Origin: JAYEHL01 sp041653935
GTDB taxonomy: Bacteria > Chloroflexota > Dehalococcoidia > E44-bin15
NCBI GenBank assembly: GCA_041653935.1
Contig: JBAZEO010000001.1
Span: 558,001-622,000, forward strand
Reading direction: 5' to 3'
Length of the DNA: 64,000 nucleotides
Shown: piece after piece, positions 40,343-49,013 of the stretch
Numbering within the stretch: the stretch's first letter is position 1
Layout of the letters: the number at the start of each line of letters is the position of its first letter
Program-made: the position numbers and the translations under genes
Notes under the pieces: model-generated
Seen by the model: only the letters and a program-made list of their open reading frames with translations
The model's database searches: none
Told to the model about the DNA's origin: nothing

Positions 40343-41296
40343 ATGATGAAAAGGGCATTGATCACTGGAATCACAGGTTTTGCCGGGAGCCATCTTGCTG
40401 AGCACTTGTTGAATAAAAAGATGGAGGTGTATGGAACAGCACGCTGGAGGAGCAATCTTGATAATATCGAGCATATTAAAAACGATATACATCTGCTTAA
40501 CGCAGATATGAGAGACGGCCATTCACTCGAAGTAGTCCTTGAGGAATCGAACCCGGATTATATATTTCATCTGGCCGCACAGTCATTTGTGCCGATGAGT
40601 TGGCGGGCGCCAGCGGATACTATGGAAACAAACGTAATAGGCACAATCCATCTATTTGAAGCAGTAAGGAAGCTGAACATCAATCCCAAGATTCAAATAG
40701 CAGGCAGTTCAGAGGAATATGGGATGGTTTACACAGATGAACTGCCTATTACAGAGGAGCATCAACTAAGACCTCTATCCCCTTATGCAGTGTCAAAGAT
40801 AGCTGCTGATAAATTATCATATCAATACCATATGTCATACGGATTACATACTGTGATAACCCGCGGCTTCAATCATACCGGTCCGAGAAGGGGAGAGGTA
40901 TTCGTAACATCAAATTTCGCCAAACAGATTGCAGAAATAGAGAAGGGTGCAAAACCAATTATTCATGTTGGCAATCTAGATACAACGAGGGATTTTACCG
41001 ATGTCAGGGATATGGTAAGAGGATACTTACTGGCGGCAGATAAAGGTCAACCGGGAGAAGTATATAACATATGTTCAGGCAAAGCGATAAAGATAAGAGA
41101 TCTCCTAGATTTATTAGTATGCATGAGTCATAAAAAAATAAAGGTGCAACAAGACCCCGATCGCATGCGGCCTTCCGATGTTGAGGCGTTACGAGGCGAT
41201 TGCTCCAAATTTGTAAAGCAGACCGGGTGGAAACAGACCATCCCATTTGAGAAAACAATGGAGGATCTACTCAATTACTGGAGAGAGAGAGTATAG
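40343..41296 (+). CDS. NAD(P)-dependent sugar epimerase/dehydratase, GDP-mannose 4,6-dehydratase-like
   Basis: 317 residues, extended SDR. NAD(P) motif GITGFAGSHLAEHLL, HLAAQSFVPMSW, GSSEEYG (residues ~121-127), catalytic Tyr148/Lys152 in YAVSKIAAD, and 'GFNHTGPRRGEVFVTSNFAKQI', which strongly recalls GDP-mannose 4,6-dehydratase and its reductase relatives. It is the only glycan-locus enzyme of this class. With the aminotransferase at 42918 it would give GDP-4-keto-6-deoxymannose to GDP-perosamine; this pathway is inference. GMD versus GDP-6-deoxymannose reductase cannot be resolved by eye. Convergent with the next gene; the two stops are 100 bp apart. Confidence 0.87.
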   Translation: MMKRALITGITGFAGSHLAEHLLNKKMEVYGTARWRSNLDNIEHIKNDIHLLNADMRDGHSLEVVLEESNPDYIFHLAAQSFVPMSWRAPADTMETNVIGTIHLFEAVRKLNINPKIQIAGSSEEYGMVYTDELPITEEHQLRPLSPYAVSKIAADKLSYQYHMSYGLHTVITRGFNHTGPRRGEVFVTSNFAKQIAEIEKGAKPIIHVGNLDTTRDFTDVRDMVRGYLLAADKGQPGEVYNICSGKAIKIRDLLDLLVCMSHKKIKVQQDPDRMRPSDVEALRGDCSKFVKQTGWKQTIPFEKTMEDLLNYWRERV

Positions 41297-41396
41297 AATA
41301 CCTCTTACCCCAGAATTAGTATCACTACCGATTAGATTCCAGCCGCCGTTGAGCTGTAAAGAAATCCCCGTTTCTTCTTGAAAAACATAAAGGTTA

Positions 41397-42428
41397 TCAT
41401 ACCTGGCCCTTGCGCTTGAGATCAAAAAGAGCAACAGCGTTGATCCTTATTAGACGTCCACAATAGTAAAGAAGCCAAGCCAAAACTTTAACCGGCAGTC
41501 GTGATATCAGCCACGCGCTGATTTTCCATAGTCTAGTTGCAGGTAGCGCAGATAAATGCACACGATAGACCTGGGAGGTGTAGCTACCTATACCACGTTG
41601 CCAAAGAAGATATTTCGGACTTCGCCAAGGTTCTTGTGGGATAATGCATCGCTTGGCTTGGTCGGAAATATGTGCAAACGACCAGACCAGCCTAGGCCAA
41701 GTAAACATCCAAATTTGAAACGCGCGACCTGACCTATCAGCCCACATAGCATTGCCATATCGAATCACGATAAGTGGATTAGATGTTACAAGTATATTAC
41801 CTTGTATAGTTTTATCAAAAATCACTCCGACATGAATAAACCCAGTTCCATAATACTTTTCTCTGTTTGCACTCATCCACAAAGACTTTTTGATTATCAC
41901 CGCACCAACATAAGTCAAATGACTCAATACTAACTTATTAGCAAATTGATCGAACTCTTCTTCTGTATATACTAGATCCTGCATGATATCAGGTCGCTTT
42001 GGTGCTATCAGTTTTGATAAATCCTTGGTACGTATCTCCGTATTAGCGATAATCAATGCGTAATTCCTGTCAACTTCTTGCAGTACTCTCTTAATAGCCC
42101 CCGACATAATTAAATCATCATCAGTCATTAACCAACAATATTCACCTTGTGCTAATTCAACCGCTCTGTTGCAATCCTGATCGAATCCCAGACCCGAGGG
42201 CATTACAGTTGTCGCTTTGGCATACGATACACCAGCCCGAAAGTAATGTAATCGGGGAAAAATTTTCTCGTACTGCTGGACTACTTCAGATGTATTGTCG
42301 TTTGAGCCGCCATCTACAATCACAATTTCGATCGACTCAGTCGCTTGCGAGATAATACTCTCTAATGTTGCGCCAATGAAGGCCCCGCGATTAAGCGTAG
42401 GAATACAAAAAGATATTTTAATAGGCAT
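41397..42428 (-). CDS. Family 2 glycosyltransferase
   Basis: 343 residues from the ATG at 42428 (MPIKISFCIPTLNRG). A TTG start at 42443 would add five residues overlapping the upstream gene. GT-A fold motifs: ISFCIPTLNRGAFIGATLESI, VIVDGGSNDNT and the metal-binding LMTDDDLIMSGA. The C-terminal third has hydrophobic segments (IWMFTWPRLVWSF) but no clear membrane helix. Sugar specificity is unknown. Last gene of the minus-strand cluster running from purD down to here. Confidence 0.86.
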   Translation of the reverse strand: MPIKISFCIPTLNRGAFIGATLESIISQATESIEIVIVDGGSNDNTSEVVQQYEKIFPRLHYFRAGVSYAKATTVMPSGLGFDQDCNRAVELAQGEYCWLMTDDDLIMSGAIKRVLQEVDRNYALIIANTEIRTKDLSKLIAPKRPDIMQDLVYTEEEFDQFANKLVLSHLTYVGAVIIKKSLWMSANREKYYGTGFIHVGVIFDKTIQGNILVTSNPLIVIRYGNAMWADRSGRAFQIWMFTWPRLVWSFAHISDQAKRCIIPQEPWRSPKYLLWQRGIGSYTSQVYRVHLSALPATRLWKISAWLISRLPVKVLAWLLYYCGRLIRINAVALFDLKRKGQV

Positions 42429-42432
42429 TGTT

Positions 42433-42906
42433 TTACAAATCAAAAATTCCTACTAGATATTTCGATTCTTTTGTTTTAAATTTGTAGCCCATTCCCTTAT
42501 ATAACTTTATGGCTTTAGCATTATCAGGAGAAACTCGTAACCTAACTTGAGTCGCTCCGTTTCGCCGTGCAACAGCATGTAAAAAATACATGAACATTGT
42601 TCCCAATCCAGTACCTCTTACTGAAGAATGGATTGCAATTCCTAAGCTTGGTATCTTGTAGCCTTCATCCCACCCCCGAAGAAGACCGTAGCCCAGCACA
42701 ATATCCTCTTCTATAAGTATATAATAACTATCCTTCCCATTATACTTAACCACTATGTTTAATGCTTCATCTGTAAACGAGTGAGGATGAAAGTATTTGC
42801 TTTCCCCGTCCTTTTCAAGATCGCTAAGAAAATTAATTAACTGTTGCTTCCATTCAATGGTTAACTTTCGACATTCAAGCTGTTTAACGCGTAGATTCAT
42901 ATACAT
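42433..42906 (-). CDS. GNAT-family acetyltransferase
   Basis: About 158 residues; starts at ATG 42906 or 42900 (GAGGG site favours 42900). The acetyl-CoA motif is SSVRGTGLGTMFMYFLHAVARR, with 'LRVSPDNAKAIKLYKGMGY' at the C-terminus, typical of GNAT. Its position directly after a perosamine-synthetase-like aminotransferase suggests it N-acetylates the amino sugar, as in N-acyl-perosamine pathways; this is inference. It overlaps or abuts both neighbours. Confidence 0.83.
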   Translation of the reverse strand: MYMNLRVKQLECRKLTIEWKQQLINFLSDLEKDGESKYFHPHSFTDEALNIVVKYNGKDSYYILIEEDIVLGYGLLRGWDEGYKIPSLGIAIHSSVRGTGLGTMFMYFLHAVARRNGATQVRLRVSPDNAKAIKLYKGMGYKFKTKESKYLVGIFDL

Positions 42907-42917
42907 GCCCTCAACCA

Positions 42918-44024
42918 CTAACTCCGTAGTCTCATCAACGTAGCACAAACGAATTCGATTTGATCATCTGAAAGGGAAGAATAAGTAGGGAGAACGATAA
43001 CCTGCTGGCTTATCTCTTTACTAATCGGTAGTTCGGGAGAGGTATAAAGATGATCCATAAAACTCGGCGCGTAAAAACCAGGGCGTGTTTCAATCTGCGC
43101 TTCTCGCATTTGCTGCATGACTGTATCACGGCCCTGTGGATAAGCCTGCGGATCTAACTTAACCGCAATTGCCCATGGTACTGCTTCAACCTCTGGCGGG
43201 AAAATTTGTATGACTAAGCCATCGGCACCCAATAGATGCCTTTCATACTGCTGATGAACACGCTTGCGTCCTTCTATTTTTTGGCTGAGCGTCTCCATTT
43301 GGGCGCAACCTATCGCCGCTTGGATATTTGTCAGCCGGAAATTATGCCCAGCCAATTCATGCCAATAATATCGCTTGCGTAACATACCATGGCTTCGATA
43401 AAGAGCCATCTGGTCATATATATTTTTGTCTTTAGTCACAACCATGCCCCCCTCACCCGTCGTTATTGTCTTAGTAGCCTGAAAACTAAAAGTGCCAATT
43501 GTTCCCATGGTGCCCGCATATCGGCCCTTATAGATTGAAGCAAGAGCTTCTGCTGTGTCTTCTACGATGGGAATATTGTGGCTCTCTGCTAATGTCAGGA
43601 TAGAATCCATGTCGCACACATTACCGTAGGTATGCACCGGGACAATTAATTTAGTTCTAGGTGAAAGACATTTTTCAATAGCATCAGCCGTTATACACCA
43701 AGTGTCAGGGCTTATCTCGGCAAAGACAGGTACGGCATTCATCAACAAAGAAAGATTAGCAGCTGCTAAAAATGCGAAACCAGGAATAATAATTTCATCT
43801 CCTGGACCTACGCCAAGTGCCAGAAATGCCATATGCAAAGCACTTGTGCCATTTGATGCCGTCAACGCAAAACGAGCACTAAAGTAATTGGCAAAATCGT
43901 GTTCTAAACGCTCAACAAATGGTCCACCCGATACCCAGGTAGAGGCTAAAGCTTCGGTGATATACTGTTGCTCATTGCCACAAAAGTCTGGTTTAGCCAA
44001 CGGAATAAATTGTGAGGTTGTCAT
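42918..44024 (-). CDS. DegT/DnrJ-family sugar aminotransferase, perosamine-synthetase-like
   Basis: 368 residues from the ATG at 44024, behind GAAGGAG; an upstream GTG at 44042 overlaps that site and is rejected. PLP fold type I: ASNGTSALHMA, PGFAFLAAAN, VPVHTYGNVCDMD, VEDTAEALAS and the Schiff-base Lys185 in SFQATKTITTGEGG. The 'EDTAEAL...K.ITTGEGG' combination is the pattern of GDP-perosamine synthetase (Per/RfbE). Expected reaction: transfers an amino group from Glu to C4 of a GDP-4-keto-6-deoxyhexose. Confidence 0.9.
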   Translation of the reverse strand: MTTSQFIPLAKPDFCGNEQQYITEALASTWVSGGPFVERLEHDFANYFSARFALTASNGTSALHMAFLALGVGPGDEIIIPGFAFLAAANLSLLMNAVPVFAEISPDTWCITADAIEKCLSPRTKLIVPVHTYGNVCDMDSILTLAESHNIPIVEDTAEALASIYKGRYAGTMGTIGTFSFQATKTITTGEGGMVVTKDKNIYDQMALYRSHGMLRKRYYWHELAGHNFRLTNIQAAIGCAQMETLSQKIEGRKRVHQQYERHLLGADGLVIQIFPPEVEAVPWAIAVKLDPQAYPQGRDTVMQQMREAQIETRPGFYAPSFMDHLYTSPELPISKEISQQVIVLPTYSSLSDDQIEFVCATLMRLRS

Positions 44025-44226
44025 AAATGCAGACTCCTTCACGTCTTAATCTTTGCCAAGGTAATGGCGTCTGATTCCAAATGAAATTGAATATATTATA
44101 ACTCAGCTCTATTACAAGGGTATTACAGTCACACTACACGATTTTAATAAAATCAACAAGACAAAGCAGAAGATTTACATACCATGTCAATCAAATATTC
44201 TGAAACAAACATATCTCAACTGTTCA

Positions 44227-45192
44227 TTATGCTTTGACAAACTCCAGCGCGATCACCCCTTGCCCCGGCAAATCAGCAATTGACTTGAAATAACCGTATT
44301 CTTGTCCCATCATATATGGTTCGCGCCAAAATGGATACTTTGGATCAGCTCGCTTGCGTCTCGTGTTGTTGATTATAGCACCTGGTTTTTTCTCGCCATA
44401 AACAATTTTACGATTAGGTTGACCGGTTATACTAAAAATTCGTTCTTGTAGAAGTAGCTGATCATAAAAGCGTTGCCAGAAGACAAATCCATTTTTATCT
44501 GGCTCAAGCAAGCCGTATTCATTCTGATTAATGTACTCTTCAGAAGTTACTGCCGCACAGGGCACAGATAGAAGCAATCGGCCACCTCGTTTTAACATCT
44601 CCCACATATTCTGGATAGCTTGAGTATCTTGTGGAATATGCTCAACAACCGAGATGCTAGTGATGACATCAAACGATTCGGGTGCAAACGAAGCTTCCCC
44701 AATTAAACAATTATAAAAATGACACCGGCCAGAAAGACCGATGGATTTTATCAAATCTTTAGTAACCGCTAAATCTTTGGCATCAGGATTAAGTAACTCT
44801 ACTGATATGTTACGCCGCTTAAGTAAGAGTAATGTAGGAAATAAGCGCGGGGAAGAGACGTCTAAGTAATGTTGAATGGGGACATCGGCTAGCACACGCC
44901 ACATGAAATCAAACTCAAAATATCTCACTGAATCCATCGGCCAGAATAAAAAGGAATAAATGGTGGAGTAAGAAATTGATGTCTTACGGTTTAGAAGCAG
45001 ACGTAGACCCAACATGGCACACTTTCTCCGAAACTGCAAACCGGGAACACGATAGTAGTATGCTAACAACCAGTATATGGGCGATAAAACACCGCCCACT
45101 AAAGCCAATTTTATTTTTTGCTCCGTAGTAAGAGGCACATAGTCAGGCACACTGATAAATGTCTTCTTCGGGACTGGTTTATCCAGACTCAT
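44227..45192 (-). CDS. SAM-dependent methyltransferase
   Basis: 321 residues. The N-terminal ~110 residues include a hydrophobic segment (LVGGVLSPIYWLLAYYY) that may associate with the membrane. The methyltransferase core has 'QHYLDVSSPRLFPTLLLLKRR', 'LLNPDAKDLAVTKDLIKSIGL', 'SFDVITSISVVEHIPQDTQAIQNMWEMLKRGGRLLLSVPCA', the motif I-III set of Methyltransf_11/25. Probably modifies a glycan or its lipid carrier; the substrate is not known. The 184-bp spacer toward the aminotransferase (44043-44226) shows no feature. Confidence 0.84.
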   Translation of the reverse strand: MSLDKPVPKKTFISVPDYVPLTTEQKIKLALVGGVLSPIYWLLAYYYRVPGLQFRRKCAMLGLRLLLNRKTSISYSTIYSFLFWPMDSVRYFEFDFMWRVLADVPIQHYLDVSSPRLFPTLLLLKRRNISVELLNPDAKDLAVTKDLIKSIGLSGRCHFYNCLIGEASFAPESFDVITSISVVEHIPQDTQAIQNMWEMLKRGGRLLLSVPCAAVTSEEYINQNEYGLLEPDKNGFVFWQRFYDQLLLQERIFSITGQPNRKIVYGEKKPGAIINNTRRKRADPKYPFWREPYMMGQEYGYFKSIADLPGQGVIALEFVKA

Positions 45193-45250
45193 TTTTGCTA
45201 TACCTTCTAATTTTTCAAAATTTATTTAGACTTAATGTTCTACCTAACGT

Positions 45251-45358
45251 TTAAGAAATCAATATGTCTTGAAACTGCAGCGCATAGAGCAAGCACATGA
45301 GTCCTTCAATAGCCGTACCACAAATCAGAATGCAATTAACATGAATGGTTTTTCTCAT
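45251..45358 (-). CDS. Possible 35-residue short gene or remnant
   Basis: ATG at 45358, one base after the C-methyltransferase stop, with AAGGA at the right distance (AAGGAATAGTATG). The product is short and hydrophobic (CILICGTAIEGLMCLLYALQF) and stops at 45251. Good translation signals with a truncated-looking product suggest either a small membrane peptide or the decayed start of a deleted glycan gene. Confidence 0.35.
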   Translation of the reverse strand: MRKTIHVNCILICGTAIEGLMCLLYALQFQDILIS

Positions 45359-45359
45359 A

Positions 45360-46595
45360 CTATTCCTTATCTATCTGCCTCTTATCAATAACCTCTATCT
45401 GGGGTAAGGGGAATATCAGCTTGCCTCCATTTTGCAAATATTCGGTTTCACGTTCTATAAATTCTTGTTTGAAAAACCAAGGTAAAACCAGCATGTAATC
45501 CGGCCGCTCCTTCCTTCCCTCCTCCTCAGATATAATCGGTATTCCCGTAGAGGCGATTCTCTTTCCCCATTTCTCTGGATTTCTCTCAACGGCTTTCATT
45601 ATCAGTCTTTTATCAATACCACAATACTGCAAAATAGCATTGCCTCTGGTGGAAGCTCCATAAATATAAATCCTCTTGCCTTGTTTAACTTCTCCCTCAA
45701 TTAAACTTAATAGCTTCTTTTTAATATTACTAATACGGTCAACGAAATCCCTATAAATTTTTTCTTCACTTAACCCGAGCTTCTTTTCATATTTCCTGAG
45801 TTTATATACCGACTCCTTAACTTCTCTCGCGCCTCTCCTGCAGATGTACGTCCTGAAGCTGCCTCCATTAATATCGTTGATTAACACATCAAAAACTGTA
45901 AGATCATGCCTCGTTAAAAGGTTCTCCATCGATGTAAGGGAGTAATATTCCAAATGTTCATGAACGATATTATCGAAAGCATTTTGTTTTAACATCTCCG
46001 CCAGATAATTTTGCTGAATCACTATTATCCCATCGTCATGAATTACTTTACTAAGGTCAGAAACGAACTCATTGGGCTCCTCAAGATCGTAGAACATCGA
46101 GATTGCAGTGATTATCTTAGCCTTCCTGTCTCCAAAGTCTTTTTTATATGTCCTACCGTTGAAGTAATCATTAACAAACTTAATATCCGTTCCATTAAAA
46201 TACAGACCAAATTTCGTTATCGGATCATATCCCACCCTGATAAGCCCCACTGTAGTGTAGGACTTCAACAACGTACCATCATTACAGCCTATATCAATAA
46301 CAATATCTCCACGTTTTGGGTTAGCCATTTTTTCTACACTACGAACAATTTCTACCAGATGTTCTCTCATTGTTTTATTAATACCCGACCTGTATCCATA
46401 TCTATCGGTATATAAAGCAGTAGGAGGCACATCATCCTTCAATTGAAGTAGACCGCAATTATTGCATAGCACCAGAGAAAGTGGATATGCCACAGGTTTA
46501 TTATCACCATCAATAAAATCGGATACATATTGCTCGCCTAAAGATAAGATATCAACCAGTTCTTTAGATTTGCATGAACGGCAACTAATAATCAT
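45360..46595 (-). CDS. NDP-sugar C-methyltransferase (TylC3/NovU-like)
   Basis: 411 residues with the three-part plan of sugar C3-methyltransferases. A zinc-binding N-domain has Cys5, Cys8, Cys44 and Cys47 (CRSC...CNNC). The central SAM domain has VIDIGCNDGTLLKSY, 'IITAISMFYDLEEPNEFVSDLSKVIHDDGIIVIQQNYL' and 'VHEHLEYYSLTSME', the conserved HEH motif. The C-terminal domain (IYIYGASTRGNAILQYCGID) is the Methyltransf_14 nucleotide-sugar-binding part. It predicts a branched-chain methylated deoxysugar in the glycan. Ends with GATAAGGAATAG, which also serves the next short frame. Confidence 0.9.
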   Translation of the reverse strand: MIISCRSCKSKELVDILSLGEQYVSDFIDGDNKPVAYPLSLVLCNNCGLLQLKDDVPPTALYTDRYGYRSGINKTMREHLVEIVRSVEKMANPKRGDIVIDIGCNDGTLLKSYTTVGLIRVGYDPITKFGLYFNGTDIKFVNDYFNGRTYKKDFGDRKAKIITAISMFYDLEEPNEFVSDLSKVIHDDGIIVIQQNYLAEMLKQNAFDNIVHEHLEYYSLTSMENLLTRHDLTVFDVLINDINGGSFRTYICRRGAREVKESVYKLRKYEKKLGLSEEKIYRDFVDRISNIKKKLLSLIEGEVKQGKRIYIYGASTRGNAILQYCGIDKRLIMKAVERNPEKWGKRIASTGIPIISEEEGRKERPDYMLVLPWFFKQEFIERETEYLQNGGKLIFPLPQIEVIDKRQIDKE

Positions 46596-46636
46596 CTTCT
46601 CTCCATGTCTGAAGCTACTGTAATCTGCATAACATC

Positions 46637-47620
46637 CTACTTATTTTTAATGAAAACCGGAATACGTTCGCCGCTTCGACTAAGTAGTCCATCATTTATT
46701 CCACTGCAGAAGCTGGCAAACCGCTTTGGCTCCCTATAAAATAAGTTCAACACGATAAGCATAAGCCAAACATAGCATCCGAAAAGGAAACATAGGAAAA
46801 GTAAATACTGCCATTTAGTCGCATGCTTCCGCATAAATATAAAGCTATTCCTAGTATTATAATACTGGACTGATTCACTGACATTCATACCTTCAGATAG
46901 CTTATCGATAGTTGTCTTTTTCACGCGTTTCTTATGCCAAATTTTTGCTTCATGAACGCAAACTGTCTTATAGCCAGCTTTTCTGGCTCTTATACAGTAG
47001 TCAGCGTCTTCCCAAAAGCAGAAATAACTTTCATCAAATAAGCCAATCTTGCTGATAACCTCTGTTTTAATCAGAAGGCATGTATCGACGTAGTCTACAT
47101 CATAATGTTGACTAATTCTATCTGAATCAATCTTTCCTTTACCGATAGAATATGAAAGTCCTATTCCCATAACTATTCGCAGGCCCAAACTCAGAATTCG
47201 GTCAGGGTTATCGTAATAATAGACTTTGGGCCCTGCTATACCTACTGATTTGTCGCTTTCTGCAGCCTCAACTAGCCTATTCAAAAACTTCGGCTCAACA
47301 ATAGTATCATTGTTCAGAGACAAGATATAATCAGGTTGCGAGTTTTCAAGAGAGTATTTTATTCCAATATCGGTGCCACCACTAAACCCATAATTTTTAT
47401 CGTTCGCAATAAGAAAAAGATCATTGCCGAACTTGCTTTTCAGCACCTCCGCATCATTGCCAGAGGAACCATTATCGATAAGAATCACATCATAATTTGG
47501 ATACATTATCTTCTTTAAAGACTCCAGACATTCTATAGTGTCCTCAAGCCTATTCCAATTGAGAATTATAATAGAGACTTTAGGATAAACCTTCTCTTTA
47601 TTCTCTATTAAACTAAGCAT
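46637..47620 (-). CDS. Family 2 glycosyltransferase, rhamnosyltransferase-like
   Basis: 327 residues. GT-A motifs: VSIIILNWNRLEDTIECLESL, VILIDNGSSGND, NYGFSGGTDIGIKY, LSLNNDTIVEP, 'FFWEDADYC' type acceptor motif (CFWEDADYCIRARKAGY) and HKKR. The layout matches WbbL/RfbF-like rhamnosyltransferases. A hydrophobic helix (YLLFLCFLFGCYVWLMLIVLNLFY) near residue 265-288 anchors it to the membrane. It is separated from the next gene upstream by a glycosyltransferase remnant. Confidence 0.88.
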   Translation of the reverse strand: MLSLIENKEKVYPKVSIIILNWNRLEDTIECLESLKKIMYPNYDVILIDNGSSGNDAEVLKSKFGNDLFLIANDKNYGFSGGTDIGIKYSLENSQPDYILSLNNDTIVEPKFLNRLVEAAESDKSVGIAGPKVYYYDNPDRILSLGLRIVMGIGLSYSIGKGKIDSDRISQHYDVDYVDTCLLIKTEVISKIGLFDESYFCFWEDADYCIRARKAGYKTVCVHEAKIWHKKRVKKTTIDKLSEGMNVSESVQYYNTRNSFIFMRKHATKWQYLLFLCFLFGCYVWLMLIVLNLFYREPKRFASFCSGINDGLLSRSGERIPVFIKNK

Positions 47621-47637
47621 ACTCTACTACACCAATC

Positions 47638-47785
47638 TTAGTTCCAATCGCTGATAAATTTACGGATATCAGTGAACACAGTAATCCCATGGTCATGCGC
47701 CAAACTATCGCTGATATTCTTAACATACTCCTCGACACCACCAATGTCGGGACAGTACTTGGGGCATACCATAAAGGATTCTCAC
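47638..47785 (-). pseudogene. Remnant of a family 4 glycosyltransferase (N-terminus only)
   Basis: On the minus strand, GTG at 47785 overlaps the stop of the upstream glycosyltransferase as GTGA, the usual translational coupling. It reads V-R-I-L and then, one base out of frame (an extra T), MVCPKYCPDIGGVEEYVKNI followed by SDSLAHDHGITVFTD. This is the typical start of a GT4 enzyme (MRILMVCPxYxPDIGGxE). The frame ends at 47638 after 44 codons and no further homology follows before the next gene. So a GT4 gene that once followed in this operon has been frameshifted and mostly deleted. Confidence 0.65.
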
Positions 47786-48960
47786 TCCACAGCCCCCCGT
47801 GAAATTAAACTTCCGATAATTGTTTCGTACTTGCGCGCTATGTCATCCCATGTAGCATGAGTAGACTTATAGTGCAAATCCTGACCTGATACTACGGATT
47901 TGTACACCGCCTCGATACTTGCTCTTATAGCATCGGAATCACCAGGTTTAACAAATATCGTCCCTTGGTAATCCCCCATATATTCTCTTAACGCCGGCAC
48001 ATCCGAAAGGATAATGGGCTTGCCATAGGTTAATGCAATATGAGCTACAGCGCTACCAGAGGCTCTTAAATATGGTAACACTACGATATCTGACGCAGAA
48101 AAATACTTTGGTATCATAGAATCCGGAATATATTGTGATACAAGCACGATTTGGCTCTTGTATGGAGATTCATCCACTCTCTTCCGCAGCAACTCACCAT
48201 CCTCCCACACCTCACCCACAATTAACAGACGCGAATGAAGGGCTATAGAGCTCGGTAAGCTGTTAAATGCCTCGATCAAGAAAGGAACTCCCTTGTAATG
48301 CCTTATCAAGCCAAAATACAGAATCACGAACTCATTATCGACAAGAAGTTCTTGCTTCGCCGAAACTTGATCTATCGGCTGAAAATAATCTTGATATAGC
48401 CCCATCGGCCATACGTGAACCATTTCTTTATCAATGTGATATATATCAACAATCCTATCTTTATCAATCTGCGAGAAGGCCATATAGGAATCGAGCCCAT
48501 GTACAAACATCCAACCCATTACCCGAGAGTAAATCCTGATAGGCCATATACTCTCCTCTAATATATCGACAACCTCATGCATTTCCACTATTATCTTGGC
48601 TTTGATCCCCAGTTTATTGACCAACTTCAAGAATAGTTGCATATGAGCTACTGAGGATGTCCACCACATAATTATTATCACTTCTGGGCGATATCGTTTG
48701 AGAAACTTGTAAGCACCGAACCAGCTTCGAGGGGAATTATAATCCATGCCATCGTATACATCTACGTCTGTAGTAAAATTAACATAATACTGATCTTTAC
48801 CGATATGTTCACGTCCCGGGAATAAGAATCGAGGTAGCAAGTTACGAAATAATACTACTGACACCTGATTGTCTTTTGACAATGCATTGGCTAAGAAAAT
48901 AGTATGAGCAGTTATACCACTAAAGAACCGTTTTGAAGGTCCTACAATACAGATTTTCAT
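47782..48960 (-). CDS. Family 4 glycosyltransferase
   Basis: 392 residues, GT-B fold. N-domain: MKICIVGPSKRFFSGITAHTIFLANAL; linker region DSYMAFSQIDKDRIVDIY; C-domain: 'ILYFGLIRHYKGVPFLIEAF', LLIVGEVWEDGE, SQYIPDSMIPKYFSASDIVVLPYLRASGSAVAHIALTYGKPII (E-x7-E region) and VKPGDSDAI. Glycosyl donor unknown. It is coupled by GTGA overlap to the GT4 remnant downstream. AT-rich codon use like the rest of the cluster. Confidence 0.9.
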   Translation of the reverse strand: MKICIVGPSKRFFSGITAHTIFLANALSKDNQVSVVLFRNLLPRFLFPGREHIGKDQYYVNFTTDVDVYDGMDYNSPRSWFGAYKFLKRYRPEVIIIMWWTSSVAHMQLFLKLVNKLGIKAKIIVEMHEVVDILEESIWPIRIYSRVMGWMFVHGLDSYMAFSQIDKDRIVDIYHIDKEMVHVWPMGLYQDYFQPIDQVSAKQELLVDNEFVILYFGLIRHYKGVPFLIEAFNSLPSSIALHSRLLIVGEVWEDGELLRKRVDESPYKSQIVLVSQYIPDSMIPKYFSASDIVVLPYLRASGSAVAHIALTYGKPIILSDVPALREYMGDYQGTIFVKPGDSDAIRASIEAVYKSVVSGQDLHYKSTHATWDDIARKYETIIGSLISRGAVE

Positions 48961-49013
48961 GTCAGCTTTGCTTCACATCTTCATCAATCATCCGTTGAAT
49001 CACGTCACACTGT

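Noticed and set aside
41362..41384. AAGAAA/TTTCTT hairpin between convergent genes as a terminator
   Set aside because: The stem is only A/T pairs of six bases and too weak to call.
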